The notes under the pieces were generated by a model. That model was not told the origin of the DNA and searched no databases. It worked only from the letters and a program-made list of their open reading frames with translations. The translations under genes were made by a program, and so were the position numbers. Positions 19,004 through 27,359 of a stretch of 64,000 nucleotides of DNA are shown here, one piece after another. This DNA is from Collimonas pratensis (GTDB taxonomy: Bacteria > Pseudomonadota > Gammaproteobacteria > Burkholderiales > Burkholderiaceae_D). Within the stretch, counting starts at the first letter, position 1; each line of letters opens with the position of its first letter. The stretch is taken from contig NZ_CP013234.1 in the NCBI RefSeq assembly GCF_001584185.1, forward strand, positions 5,332,001-5,396,000. The letters are read 5' to 3'.

Positions 19004-19657
19004 ATGACTCAGCCAATTATCTTGTTGACCGGCTTCGAACCCTTCGAGCAGGAACCTCTCAACCCCTCCTGGGAAGCGGTACGCGCGCTCGATGGCTGGC
19101 AGTGCGAAGGCGCGCGCGTGGTGGCGCGTCAGTTGCCCTGCGTGTTCGGTGTCGCTTTGCAGACGCTGGATACATTACTCGCGGAATTCAAGCCTGTGCT
19201 GGTGCTGTGCGTAGGCCAGGCCGGCGGCCGCAGCCAGCTGTCGCTGGAGCGGGTCGCGATCAATGTCGACGATGCCCGGATTGCCGACAACGCCGGCCGC
19301 CAGCCAATTGACCAGCCCATCTATGGCGACGGCCCCGCTGCTTATTTCTCGACCTTGCCGATCAAGGGTATAGTGAAGGCGATGCGCGCCGCCGGCGCGC
19401 CAGCCGAAGTCTCGCAAACAGCCGGTACCTTCGTCTGCAATCATGTGTTCTATGGTTTGATGCACAGCCTGGCGCAGCACAAGCCGGCGGTCCGCGGCGG
19501 CTTCATGCACATCCCTTACATTCCATCGCAGGCGGTACGCCACCCAGGCCAGCCCAGTCTGGCGCTGGACATCGTGATCGACGGCTTGCGCGCGGCGCTG
19601 CAAAGCGCCATGACCTTGCAGCAAGATGTGTTTGAAGGCGGTGGACAGCTGCACTGA
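19004..19657 (+). CDS. pcp: Pyroglutamyl-peptidase I
   Basis: 217 residues of the C15 cysteine peptidase family: LLTGFEPFEQEPLNPSWEAV at the N-terminus, catalytic Glu region, catalytic Cys in GTFVCNHVFYGLMH and catalytic His in GGFMHIPYIP. It removes N-terminal pyroglutamate from peptides, producing 5-oxoproline for the PxpABC enzyme encoded upstream. AAGGAAGG precedes the start. Last gene of the cluster. Confidence 0.95.
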   Translation: MTQPIILLTGFEPFEQEPLNPSWEAVRALDGWQCEGARVVARQLPCVFGVALQTLDTLLAEFKPVLVLCVGQAGGRSQLSLERVAINVDDARIADNAGRQPIDQPIYGDGPAAYFSTLPIKGIVKAMRAAGAPAEVSQTAGTFVCNHVFYGLMHSLAQHKPAVRGGFMHIPYIPSQAVRHPGQPSLALDIVIDGLRAALQSAMTLQQDVFEGGGQLH

Positions 19658-19775
19658 ATCCCGGTCAGCCCGGTTCTGCGAATTTCCTGATTCCTGACTA
19701 TGCCGATCTTGTATCATAGGCTAACCGGGGTAGCCTGATGCGCCCCGATGATCGAGTCTTGCTACAGGAACCCGT

Positions 19776-20192
19776 ATGTCGGAAACTCAAGTCGTCGTCG
19801 TAAGTCCGGAAGGCGAGCTGTACGCTGGCAGCGCCGGATTGGTCACCTTGCCAGGCATCGAAGGCTCGCTCGGCATCCTGCCCGGCCATACCCCCCTGCT
19901 GACGCGCCTGAAACCGGGCGCGGTGCATATCCAGCGGCCGTCGGGCGAGGACGATTTCATTTATGTCGCCGGCGGCTACGCGGAAATCCAGCCGCATTCC
20001 GTCACTATCCTGGCCGACACCGCGATCCGCGGCAAGGACCTGGACGAAGCCAAGGCGACGCTGGCGCGCCAGCAGGCCGAGGAACGCTTGCAAAACCTGC
20101 ATTCAGATATCGACTACGCGTTGGCGCAAGCCGAACTGGCGCAGGCAACTGCACAACTGGCGACGCTGGCGCAAATGCGGCGCGGAAAATAA
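19776..20192 (+). CDS. Orphan F1-ATPase epsilon-subunit-like protein
   Basis: 138 residues with the AtpC beta-sandwich domain ([53 protein letters not shown]) and a C-terminal two-helix hairpin. No other ATP-synthase gene is nearby; the gene stands alone between pcp and an SH3 protein on the other strand. It may be a second epsilon copy or, if the main atp operon lacks atpC, the only one. It has its own 118-bp upstream region. Confidence 0.87.
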   Translation: MSETQVVVVSPEGELYAGSAGLVTLPGIEGSLGILPGHTPLLTRLKPGAVHIQRPSGEDDFIYVAGGYAEIQPHSVTILADTAIRGKDLDEAKATLARQQAEERLQNLHSDIDYALAQAELAQATAQLATLAQMRRGK

Positions 20193-20237
20193 ATCAAGCG
20201 AGACGGCCGGCTTGCGCCGCCCGCCTCATCACGATCG

Positions 20238-20849
20238 TCAGCGCGGCTGCGGTCTAGTGTGGCCGAGCCGGTTGCCGCCGTTAGGAGGCCTGCCGCCTGG
20301 CGGCCGGGCGCCGTTACCCGGCGGTCTGGCGCCACCATGCGGCGGACGCTGGCCATTCCCGAATCCTGGCCGATGCGGCGGTTGTGGAAAGACGCCTGGC
20401 GGCCTTGGCCGTGGCGGCGGCCGCACCGTTGGCGGGCGAGGCCGGATCGGCCGGTGCGCCCAGTGCGACTGCTGGCCATACCATGGACGGCCGCGATAAT
20501 ACTGTCCCCAATACGTACCGATGGAGAAAGCGATAATCGGCAGTCCGATCGCGCTGCCGTAGGTTATCAACGGCACCTGGTTGCCCTGATAAGGGTAATT
20601 CAGATTGCGGGCATACACCCAGCCGCGATTGCCGTCCTGCAACGTGACGTCGCACCAGCTATAGCCATTCACGCAGCCCGCTACCTGGACCGGCGTACCC
20701 GGACAGAGCTGCGCCACCAGCGGATAGTCGCGGGCCGGACCGGCGCGCAGATTGACCGGCTTGCTGGTGAAGGCCTGCTGGGCCATGGCAGCTACCGGCA
20801 CAGCGAGGCAGGCGGCGGCGAGCAAGGGAATCAGTCGGATACGGATCAT
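20238..20849 (-). CDS. Secreted SH3-domain protein with Pro/Gly/Arg-rich tail
   Basis: 203 residues: signal peptide (IRLIPLLAAACLAVPVAAMAQ), a bacterial SH3 domain (KPVNLRAGPARDYPLVAQL...GNRGWVYARNLNY), a hydrophobic segment near residue 100, and a low-complexity tail of Arg, Pro and Gly repeats. Start ATG at 20849 follows AGGAG; an upstream longer frame lacks a ribosome site. SH3 proteins of this kind usually bind the cell wall; function unknown. Confidence 0.8.
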   Translation of the reverse strand: MIRIRLIPLLAAACLAVPVAAMAQQAFTSKPVNLRAGPARDYPLVAQLCPGTPVQVAGCVNGYSWCDVTLQDGNRGWVYARNLNYPYQGNQVPLITYGSAIGLPIIAFSIGTYWGQYYRGRPWYGQQSHWAHRPIRPRPPTVRPPPRPRPPGVFPQPPHRPGFGNGQRPPHGGARPPGNGARPPGGRPPNGGNRLGHTRPQPR

Positions 20850-20963
20850 AGGCGGGCTCCTGGTGGTAGGGCAATCGATAGCGGCGTCTGGGTCCAGCGT
20901 TTTTAAGGATACCCTCAAAAACTTTCGATGAGGCAATAAAATTAATCCGCCTTCCACCCGATC

Positions 20964-21866
20964 CTATGCTGAACTCTCCAGGCTGTCACGTAGCATTTCG
21001 ACAAATAAACGCAAGCCGGTCGGCAGCTGGCGCCGGCTCGGGTAGTACAGGAAAAATCCCGGCATCGGCGGGCACCAGTCATCCAGCACCCGCAGCAGCC
21101 GGCCTTGGTCTATCCATTCCCGGGCCTGCTCTTCGTACAGATAGCTGAGGCCGATGCCGTCCAGCGCCGCTCGCAGCATCAATTCGTCGTCGTCCAGCAG
21201 TAAGGGGCCGTCTACCGCCACCGCCAGCGCCTCGCCATCTTTGGCGAACTCCCAGGCGTACAGCGCGCCGCTGGGAAAGCGGCGGCCGATGCAGGCGTGC
21301 TGTTTCAGCTCCAAGGGCTGGCGCGGCAAGCCACGGCGTGCCGCATACATGGGCGCAGCCACCACAATCAGGCGTAACGGCGGTCCCATCGGCAACGCGA
21401 TCATGTCGCGCGCCAAGGTTTCGCCGAAGCGGATGCCGGCATCGAAACCCTGGGCCACGATGTCGACCAAGCTATCGTCGGTCACCACTTCCAGCCGGAT
21501 TTGCGGATAAGTAGCGAGGAAGCGCGCAAAGATCGGCGCCAGCAGCCAGCGCGCTGCCATGCGCGGGACATTCAGGCGCAAGCTGCCGCGCGGCGTGTCG
21601 CGAAACTGGTTGACCTGATCGAGCGCCTCGCCGATTTCGCGCAAGGCCGGCGCCAGCCGCGCCAGCAACTGTTCGCCAGCCTCGGTCGGCGTCACGCTGC
21701 GGGTGGTGCGGTTGAGCAGGCGTACCCCCAGCCGGGTTTCCAGCGTGCGCATGGCGTGGCTCAGGGCGGAAGCGGAAACCCCGCACTCCGGCGCTGCCTT
21801 GGTGAAGCTGCGATGGCGGGCAACGCTGGCAAAGGCGTCCAGTTCGGTCAGGTCGGGCTTGTCCAT
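20964..21866 (-). CDS. LysR-type transcriptional regulator
   Basis: 300 residues: N-terminal winged helix (LDAFASVARHRSFTKAA...VSASALSHAMRTLETRLGVRLLNRTTRSV) and LysR substrate-binding domain with PRGSLRLNVPRMAARWLL. Divergent from the aldo/keto reductase with a 112-bp AT-rich gap, the classic arrangement for a LysR protein controlling its neighbour. Confidence 0.93.
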   Translation of the reverse strand: MDKPDLTELDAFASVARHRSFTKAAPECGVSASALSHAMRTLETRLGVRLLNRTTRSVTPTEAGEQLLARLAPALREIGEALDQVNQFRDTPRGSLRLNVPRMAARWLLAPIFARFLATYPQIRLEVVTDDSLVDIVAQGFDAGIRFGETLARDMIALPMGPPLRLIVVAAPMYAARRGLPRQPLELKQHACIGRRFPSGALYAWEFAKDGEALAVAVDGPLLLDDDELMLRAALDGIGLSYLYEEQAREWIDQGRLLRVLDDWCPPMPGFFLYYPSRRQLPTGLRLFVEMLRDSLESSA

Positions 21867-21978
21867 GTTTGCTCATTAATGAATTTTTTTCAGTATTACA
21901 TCAAATATAGCATGGCTTATCGATAGCAATTACTCGGAGGATACTGGTCCCGTCATCACTCACCAAGGAATCACTCCA

Positions 21979-22986
<1,008 letters not shown>

Positions 22987-23023
22987 GCGCGACTCGCGCA
23001 AACAGGATCAACGCTGTAAAAGA

Positions 23024-23058
23024 AAAAGCCATATCGCTCTAGGAGGGATATGGCTTTT
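23024..23058 (+). terminator. Terminator after the aldo/keto reductase
   Basis: Stem AAAAGCCATATC / GATATGGCTTTT around an 11-nt loop. It ends the reductase transcript 38 bp after the stop. Confidence 0.85.
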
Positions 23059-23120
23059 CATCGGACTTGCTACCGTATCAAGGCAGGCCAGGCAACATGC
23101 CTCGGCGGCGCCAGGAAAAA

Positions 23121-23138
23121 TTACTTGCTGGCCATCAT
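23121..23138 (-). pseudogene. lipA: Displaced original 3' end of lipA
   Basis: Read on the - strand these 18 bases are ATG ATG GCC AGC AAG TAA, that is Met-Met-Ala-Ser-Lys-stop. Joined at the duplicated ATCAT to the lipA sequence on the far side of the transposon they restore an unbroken lipA end (Ala-Gly-Met-Met-Ala-Ser-Lys). This is the empty-site sequence left behind by insertion. Confidence 0.88.
23134..23138. repeat. Left 5-bp target duplication ATCAT
   Basis: ATCAT directly before the TGTGAA terminus, identical to 54638-54642. A 5-bp duplication is the rule for Tn7-type transposition. Confidence 0.92.
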
Positions 23139-23234
23139 TGTGAACGATCAGTAGTTAATGAGACAAATTGGTCCAATTAGAACACTTCTGTGCAATAGAT
23201 AACGAGACAAATTCAATAGTTGGCGAGACTCTTT
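23139..23234 (+). repeat. Transposon left end with three spaced TnsB-type sites
   Basis: Terminus TGTGAA at 23139. Site L1 AGTAGTTAATGAGACAAATT at 23150-23169; L2 AATAGATAACGAGACAAATT at 23194-23213; L3 AATAGTTGGCGAGACTCTTT at 23215-23234. L1 and L2 are 44 bp apart, L2 and L3 21 bp. Separated sites at the left and packed sites at the right repeat the asymmetry known for Tn7. Confidence 0.9.
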
Positions 23235-23457
23235 TCATTTAGAAAATGTTGAGCTAGTTTCATACCTTGATGGCTCGTGAGTCGCGAAGTCATATTTCGA
23301 TTTTTTTCTCGATTCCCCATCGACAAGCGCACGACCTGCTGGAGTCAGTTCGCATGTATAGAACTCACGTCCGTCCCTGATATGAACGCAACGGGAACGG
23401 GTACGCCGGCATAAAGTCAGTGAGCTCGGTATCAACAAAGATCTGCACAAGCTAGAT
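23235..23457. other. Stretch between the left end and the XRE gene, no confident gene
   Basis: An open frame on the - strand (to 23480) contains a plausible fragment (GREFYTCELTPAGRALVDGE) but has no ribosome site or proper start and overlaps the end of the XRE gene. It could be a decayed gene tail. Nothing else is recognised here. Confidence 0.4.
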
Positions 23458-23814
23458 CTATTTTTTGCTAAGCCCGTCATTTCGATTAGCCAGATTTTGG
23501 ATCATGCTTAACGCAAATTGTCGATCAGCCTCAGTCAACATCTGTACATTTTTATAAAGCTGGTCGTTAATACTTGCTCCCATAGGATCTTCGGATCTCC
23601 CCAATAGGTAGTCAGTCGTCACATCTAGCGCCATGGCCAACCGTCTGAGATTTTCAAACGAAGGTTTCCTTGTGCTTTCTGGATTTTCAAAGTGAGAGAT
23701 TGAAGTAGACGGCAGTCCAGTTTCCTCGCCCAACCGCGCTTGGGTCCAACCTCGCAATTGGTCACGCGCATACCGCAGCCTCTCAGCAAATATATTTTTG
23801 CCATCGTTCTTCAT
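23458..23814 (-). CDS. XRE-family helix-turn-helix regulator
   Basis: 118 residues: HTH_3 domain in the first 70 residues (AERLRYARDQLRGWTQARLGEETGLPSTSISHFEN...NLRRLAMALDVTTDYLLGRSE) and a helical tail. The start at 23814 follows AGGAG; a longer frame to 23862 has no ribosome site. Divergent from a small gene at 23954 with palindromes between them, so it probably represses its own and that gene's promoter. Confidence 0.87.
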   Translation of the reverse strand: MKNDGKNIFAERLRYARDQLRGWTQARLGEETGLPSTSISHFENPESTRKPSFENLRRLAMALDVTTDYLLGRSEDPMGASINDQLYKNVQMLTEADRQFALSMIQNLANRNDGLSKK

Positions 23815-23838
23815 ATTGTCGACTCCTATAATGTTAAC

Positions 23839-23887
23839 TTGACACATTCGACAATAAAGCACATTATTGCCAATACCGACTTGTCGA
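23839..23887 (+). promoter_or_regulatory. Promoter with likely XRE operators
   Basis: -35 TTGACA (23839-23844), 17-bp spacer, -10 CATTAT (23862-23867), firing toward the gene at 23954. TTCGACAA (23847-23854) sits in the spacer and the palindrome CGACTTGTCG (23877-23886) just after the -10; both share a TTGTCG half-site, as expected for dimeric repressor sites. A GTCGAC palindrome lies at the XRE start as well. Confidence 0.55.
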
Positions 23888-23953
23888 GTTTGGCAGGTTC
23901 AGTTTAGCATCGAAATGAATGAAACCCAAGAGGTCAATCATAAGGAGCAAATC

Positions 23954-24166
23954 ATGACCAAGCATTTCCCAAAAGGATTAGACAATCGTATGCGCGATCA
24001 AAATGGCGAAATCCGCAAAAAGCGGGGCGACACTCAGGTAGGAACATTGCGCAAGGAGTATGGAGAGAGTTTCGCGAAAGGGTATCGTTCGGACGCCGAA
24101 TTAGGCACGGTGCTAAAGAAAGAAGGTGTTGATAGCCTTGATCAATTGCTAAAAAAGGGGAAGTGA
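23954..24166 (+). CDS. Hypothetical 70-residue basic protein
   Basis: Start ATG at 23954 has AAGGAG 8 bp upstream. The protein is Lys/Arg/Gly-rich (MTKHFPKGLDNRMRDQNGEI; DAELGTVLKKEGVDSLDQLL). No family is recognised. It is first in a series of small + strand genes and is divergent from the XRE regulator, which likely controls it. Confidence 0.7.
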   Translation: MTKHFPKGLDNRMRDQNGEIRKKRGDTQVGTLRKEYGESFAKGYRSDAELGTVLKKEGVDSLDQLLKKGK

Positions 24167-24265
24167 TGAAGCTGCTATTTCCAAATTGAAAGATTGATTT
24201 CCACACCAGCGACCAGATGCTCAGCGACATCGGTTCAATTATCAATTAACAATACAGGCCACGTT

Positions 24266-24550
24266 ATGCAGAAATTCAAAATTGCTCATATCCGAGAACA
24301 AGGAGTTAATCTGATAATAATTCCGTTGGATACATCATTCGGGAGGAAGGGGTCTAGCGAACAACAAGAAATTATTGACTCGCTACAAACTGCCTCTACA
24401 TCCGCCGGGCTGGCGGGGACAGTCGTTCCTGCTTGGAGAGAGGGCACTAGTCACAGGTTTATTGCACCATCAAAATGGCACCCCTTCTTTCAATCGTTCG
24501 GATGGAATCAAATATTGGCAAACATCAATAAAGAATTAACCGTTAATTAA
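24266..24550 (+). CDS. Hypothetical 94-residue protein
   Basis: Chosen start MQKFKIAHIREQGVNLI; an upstream in-frame ATG at 24194 lacks a ribosome site. Alternating hydrophobic pattern with a GLAGTVVPAWREGTSHRFIAP block suggests a small alpha/beta fold. No known family recognised; no membrane segments. Confidence 0.65.
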   Translation: MQKFKIAHIREQGVNLIIIPLDTSFGRKGSSEQQEIIDSLQTASTSAGLAGTVVPAWREGTSHRFIAPSKWHPFFQSFGWNQILANINKELTVN

Positions 24551-24643
24551 TGTTCCTAATGATGCAGCAATGGCTTTGATCGCGTTGTCACCATTCAAGA
24601 CCGCGATCGGATCAACCTAATTTGTCTAAAAAAGGAGATACAC

Positions 24644-24874
24644 ATGGCGTTGTACAAATATGAAAATATGGTCGCAAAGTCAACTCATGCTGCATTCGAC
24701 ACATTGCATTCGCCCGGTGCTGTTACACCCTATTCAGGAATATATCGCTGTGAAGTATGCGCGCACGAAATAGTTTCTACTAAATCGCACCCTCTGCCAC
24801 CGCAAAATCACCACCAACATCCGAGGGGTGAGGCAATTCGATGGCGCCTGACTGTCACCCATGCCTCAAATTAA
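24644..24874 (+). CDS. Small zinc-ribbon-like conserved protein
   Basis: 76 residues with SGIYRCEVCAHEIVSTKSHPLPPQNHHQH: a CxxC pair followed by a His cluster, a layout I recall from small conserved proteins on plasmids and islands (SGIYrC..C...PPqNHHqH...WrL). Strong ribosome site AAAGGAG. Probably a metal-binding protein; function unknown. Confidence 0.72.
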   Translation: MALYKYENMVAKSTHAAFDTLHSPGAVTPYSGIYRCEVCAHEIVSTKSHPLPPQNHHQHPRGEAIRWRLTVTHASN

Positions 24875-25065
24875 TAGACGGAAACTTGATAGCCGAAAAG
24901 GCCCACGGCTGGCCATCGTAGCATGTGCCGCGCATAGCTTAGAGTTTTGAATCCGATCTGGAGAAGCATGGGGCATGAAGCGCGGAACGGCCGTATCCTG
25001 CTTGATTCTGCCAGGAAACCTGTGATAGTGTTGTTGCTTGTTTTTCAATCCACAGGGAGTGGGGC

Positions 25066-25329
25066 ATGAATTCGGACGACCAAAGTCTTTCTCATAAGAT
25101 CAAGATGAAGTTCGGCACGTCGCCCAATGAGCCAGATACGCAGCAGCTCGCTCACATCAAGGCAGATCTGAAGCGAATCTCGGATGCCGGACGCGTGCCA
25201 ACCAGTGTGGAGTGGCTTGTTATTGTTAAGAGGCATTGCCCGAGCTGCGGCCATTACAAGTACGCAGGAGAGGACAATTCGGATCTTACGACATTGCTGA
25301 AATTGGCCACTAAGCCCGCCGGAAAATAA
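25066..25329 (+). CDS. Hypothetical 87-residue protein, paralogue of the next gene
   Basis: Start ATG follows CAGGGAG. Contains a CPSCGHYKY knuckle and ends EDNSDLTTLLKLATKPA. The last 17 residues match the end of the next protein (DNSDLKTLLLLATRAR), so the two are diverged tandem duplicates. No family recognised. Confidence 0.7.
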   Translation: MNSDDQSLSHKIKMKFGTSPNEPDTQQLAHIKADLKRISDAGRVPTSVEWLVIVKRHCPSCGHYKYAGEDNSDLTTLLKLATKPAGK

Positions 25330-25334
25330 CGCAT

Positions 25335-25589
25335 ATGACAAACATACAAGCATTCCGCGCTGAGCTGGAGAAGCGATGTAAGATTTACAAATGGAATCCT
25401 TCCGACGAAGAGTTACAGGGCATTGCCGCTGAAATTGCCCACTTAGCAGTTACTGTCGCCAACATCGACCGGGATACTCTCGTTGGCGTAGTAACAAGGC
25501 ACGCAAAGGTCGATTCTTTTTTATTAACCGAAGGCATTGACAATTCGGACTTGAAGACCTTGCTGCTCCTTGCGACGAGAGCGAGATAA
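25335..25589 (+). CDS. Hypothetical 84-residue protein, paralogue of the previous gene
   Basis: Starts 5 bp after the previous stop. It lacks the CxxC knuckle of its paralogue but keeps the length and the NSDLKTLL tail. The following membrane-protein gene starts 6 bp downstream, so the three genes probably form one unit. Confidence 0.68.
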   Translation: MTNIQAFRAELEKRCKIYKWNPSDEELQGIAAEIAHLAVTVANIDRDTLVGVVTRHAKVDSFLLTEGIDNSDLKTLLLLATRAR

Positions 25590-25595
25590 GCGCTG

Positions 25596-26447
25596 ATGGC
25601 TGGGCACGAGATGTCTAACGAGCAGGCTGTGATCGAGGCCGAGCGAGAGCTTAGGGTGCTCAAGGACGAGTATATGCAGTGCTTGACTCCCGTCGCGATC
25701 GCTGTCAACTCCGGAGCTGAGGAGCCGTCGATGGCAAAACTCCTCGAATGCCAGCAATTGGGCAACGCGTACTTCAATGCTGCCGAAGGCCAGGTCGGAA
25801 ACAGCGGTCTGTTGGGAGCCCATGCGCATGGAAAGTGGGTGACCGGCTTCGCGGAAACATGCCATTCCATACTCGATTCATATGTCTCTCATATGCGATT
25901 CCTTCGAAGCTACCGGGACAAAATTGGGGATGTCGAAATTGAGCCGTCCCAGTACGCATTTGCAAACATGCAACGAATGGTAAAGGAATACCTTGACCAC
26001 AAGAGGTGCGATGAGCTCAAGAACCTCTTCGTGGACAACAATCTACCAACTACAGGATTTACGATGCCAGCGGCAAGAGATGAAGTGAAAGTAACTAAAC
26101 TACAACGTATTCTTAGTGTGATAATTGGCATTGTCGTGGTCACCGCGATCGTGGTTCTTGCCATCATTTTCCCAAATCCGACGCCATGGCAACAGTTCGT
26201 ATTTCGAGGTTGTTTAGCAGTTGGAGTGGCTGCGCTCGCGTCGCTTGTTCCGGGCTTCTTAAATGTCAATGCAAGCCTGAAGGGATGGGGCAGTTACTTT
26301 ACTATTATGGCCGGTGGAGCGCTCGCCATATTCGTCTTAATCTGGTTAAGTTCGCCTCCCGCCCTATCATCGGCTCAGAGCGCTCAAATTCAGCAAGAAC
26401 CAGGTGAGAGACCCGTTTCACCTGAAAACGGGTCATCTGCCCGGTAA
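25596..26447 (+). CDS. Membrane protein with C-terminal three-TM module
   Basis: 283 residues. The first 165 are soluble and mostly helical (possible coiled coil at 10-30). Three membrane segments lie at about 172-192, 201-220 and 233-252; the second and third carry FVFRGCLAVGVAALASLVPGFL and AGGALAIFVLIW. From memory this resembles TM modules attached to sensor domains in predicted bacterial immune effectors (RvvLALa...PGf...GGAlAvFv), but that link is inference. The last residues overlap a transposase fragment in another frame, so the C-terminal tail may be altered. Confidence 0.72.
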   Translation: MAGHEMSNEQAVIEAERELRVLKDEYMQCLTPVAIAVNSGAEEPSMAKLLECQQLGNAYFNAAEGQVGNSGLLGAHAHGKWVTGFAETCHSILDSYVSHMRFLRSYRDKIGDVEIEPSQYAFANMQRMVKEYLDHKRCDELKNLFVDNNLPTTGFTMPAARDEVKVTKLQRILSVIIGIVVVTAIVVLAIIFPNPTPWQQFVFRGCLAVGVAALASLVPGFLNVNASLKGWGSYFTIMAGGALAIFVLIWLSSPPALSSAQSAQIQQEPGERPVSPENGSSAR

Positions 26448-26545
26448 CGACTATCCGCTGGCGATTGTCCAGGTGGACCATACGCCATGCCAGATCTGTT
26501 TTGTCGACAAGGTGGCCCGGCACAACCGATCGGCGATGGCTGGAT
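26428..26545 (+). pseudogene. Fragment of a TnsB-like transposase
   Basis: One frame reads TGHLPGNDYPLAIVQVDHTP...FVDKVAR and, after a frameshift near 26518, QPIGDGWMA. This matches the first catalytic-Asp region of Tn7/Mu-type transposases; the resident TnsB has DWPLAIVQIDHT at the same place. It is a different, related copy, because several residues differ. A relic of an earlier insertion. Confidence 0.7.
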
Positions 26546-26873
26546 GGCCATTTCATCACGCGCCATATCCGCAGGAGTCGTAATTTATGAAATATACAGT
26601 GGTCGCCACACCACTCTAAATACTCCACGCAAAAAATATTACAAGCTTAAAGACTTGTTGGCTGAGATGCCTGCGAAACTTCCTATCGATGAGAAGTGGG
26701 GCCAAGCGCCTCCGGTAGGTAGGGAGTTCGGCAGTAAGCACTATGAATATTTGACCGAGCTAGACGCTCGCGCCAGAACCGCGAAGGCTGCATTCGACCC
26801 GATGACGGCGAGCCGAAGCGGTCTAATCGATCAGACGACATTTTCTAAAATGCGGAAACACCGCCGCCGCTAA
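26546..26873 (+). other. Open frame with antitoxin-like segment, uncertain
   Basis: Continues the frame of the transposase fragment and reads RKKYYKLKDLLAEMPAKLPI followed by a PPVGREFGSKHYEYLT segment. The first part is reminiscent of the C-terminal part of MazE/AbrB-type antitoxins (L..LL...W.....VGrE). No start codon or ribosome site of its own is clear. Could be the 3' part of a broken antitoxin gene. Confidence 0.35.
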
Positions 26874-26900
26874 TGCGAGCATTTCAGCAACTCTCGTGCA

Positions 26901-27359
26901 TTATCGAAAAGCATAGCGATTCGCCATGGCATCATAAAGCGCATGATGTTCAGGAAGTTTATTTTTCTCGTAGAATTCGCGGCAAAGCAGTTCGTCAATA
27001 TTATTGCCAACGAACGTTTGCCGACACCACTTCGGCACCTGATATTCCAAGGCATTTATCAATAAATCCCAATCAGTCTGAGAATCAACACAGAGTTCGA
27101 TATAGTCCCGTTGCGCTTTAACCAGTTCTAACCAGGTTCGCAATCTGTCAGGTAATTCGTCCTTGGAACATATCGCGGCTGGGAACTGCCCGAGCAGCGG
27201 GATCACGGTTTCCCGCACGAAATCGCTGCACTCGCCATGCTGATACGGAATTTCCGCATAAAACTCTTCGCCGGAATCTGCAATCATCCCGATACTAATC
27301 AAATGTGGGCGAATGAAATCTGTGAATTCTGTATCGAGGAATACCTTGAGAGTCATCAT
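26901..27359 (-). CDS. DEDD-type 3'-5' exonuclease
   Basis: 152 residues. FLDTEFTDF gives the first two acidic residues (DxE), VDSQTDW carries the middle Asp and HHALYDAMANR the last His/Asp motif, matching DEDDh exoribonucleases of the Rv2179c-like type. Start ATG overlaps the stop of the upstream phosphoesterase gene (TAATG), so the two are translationally coupled and presumably act together. Confidence 0.8.
   Translation of the reverse strand: MMTLKVFLDTEFTDFIRPHLISIGMIADSGEEFYAEIPYQHGECSDFVRETVIPLLGQFPAAICSKDELPDRLRTWLELVKAQRDYIELCVDSQTDWDLLINALEYQVPKWCRQTFVGNNIDELLCREFYEKNKLPEHHALYDAMANRYAFR

Noticed and set aside
23121..23138. Tyrosine-integrase style att core
   Set aside because: Duplication is 5 bp and the ends carry TnsB-type repeats; no tyrosine integrase gene is present.
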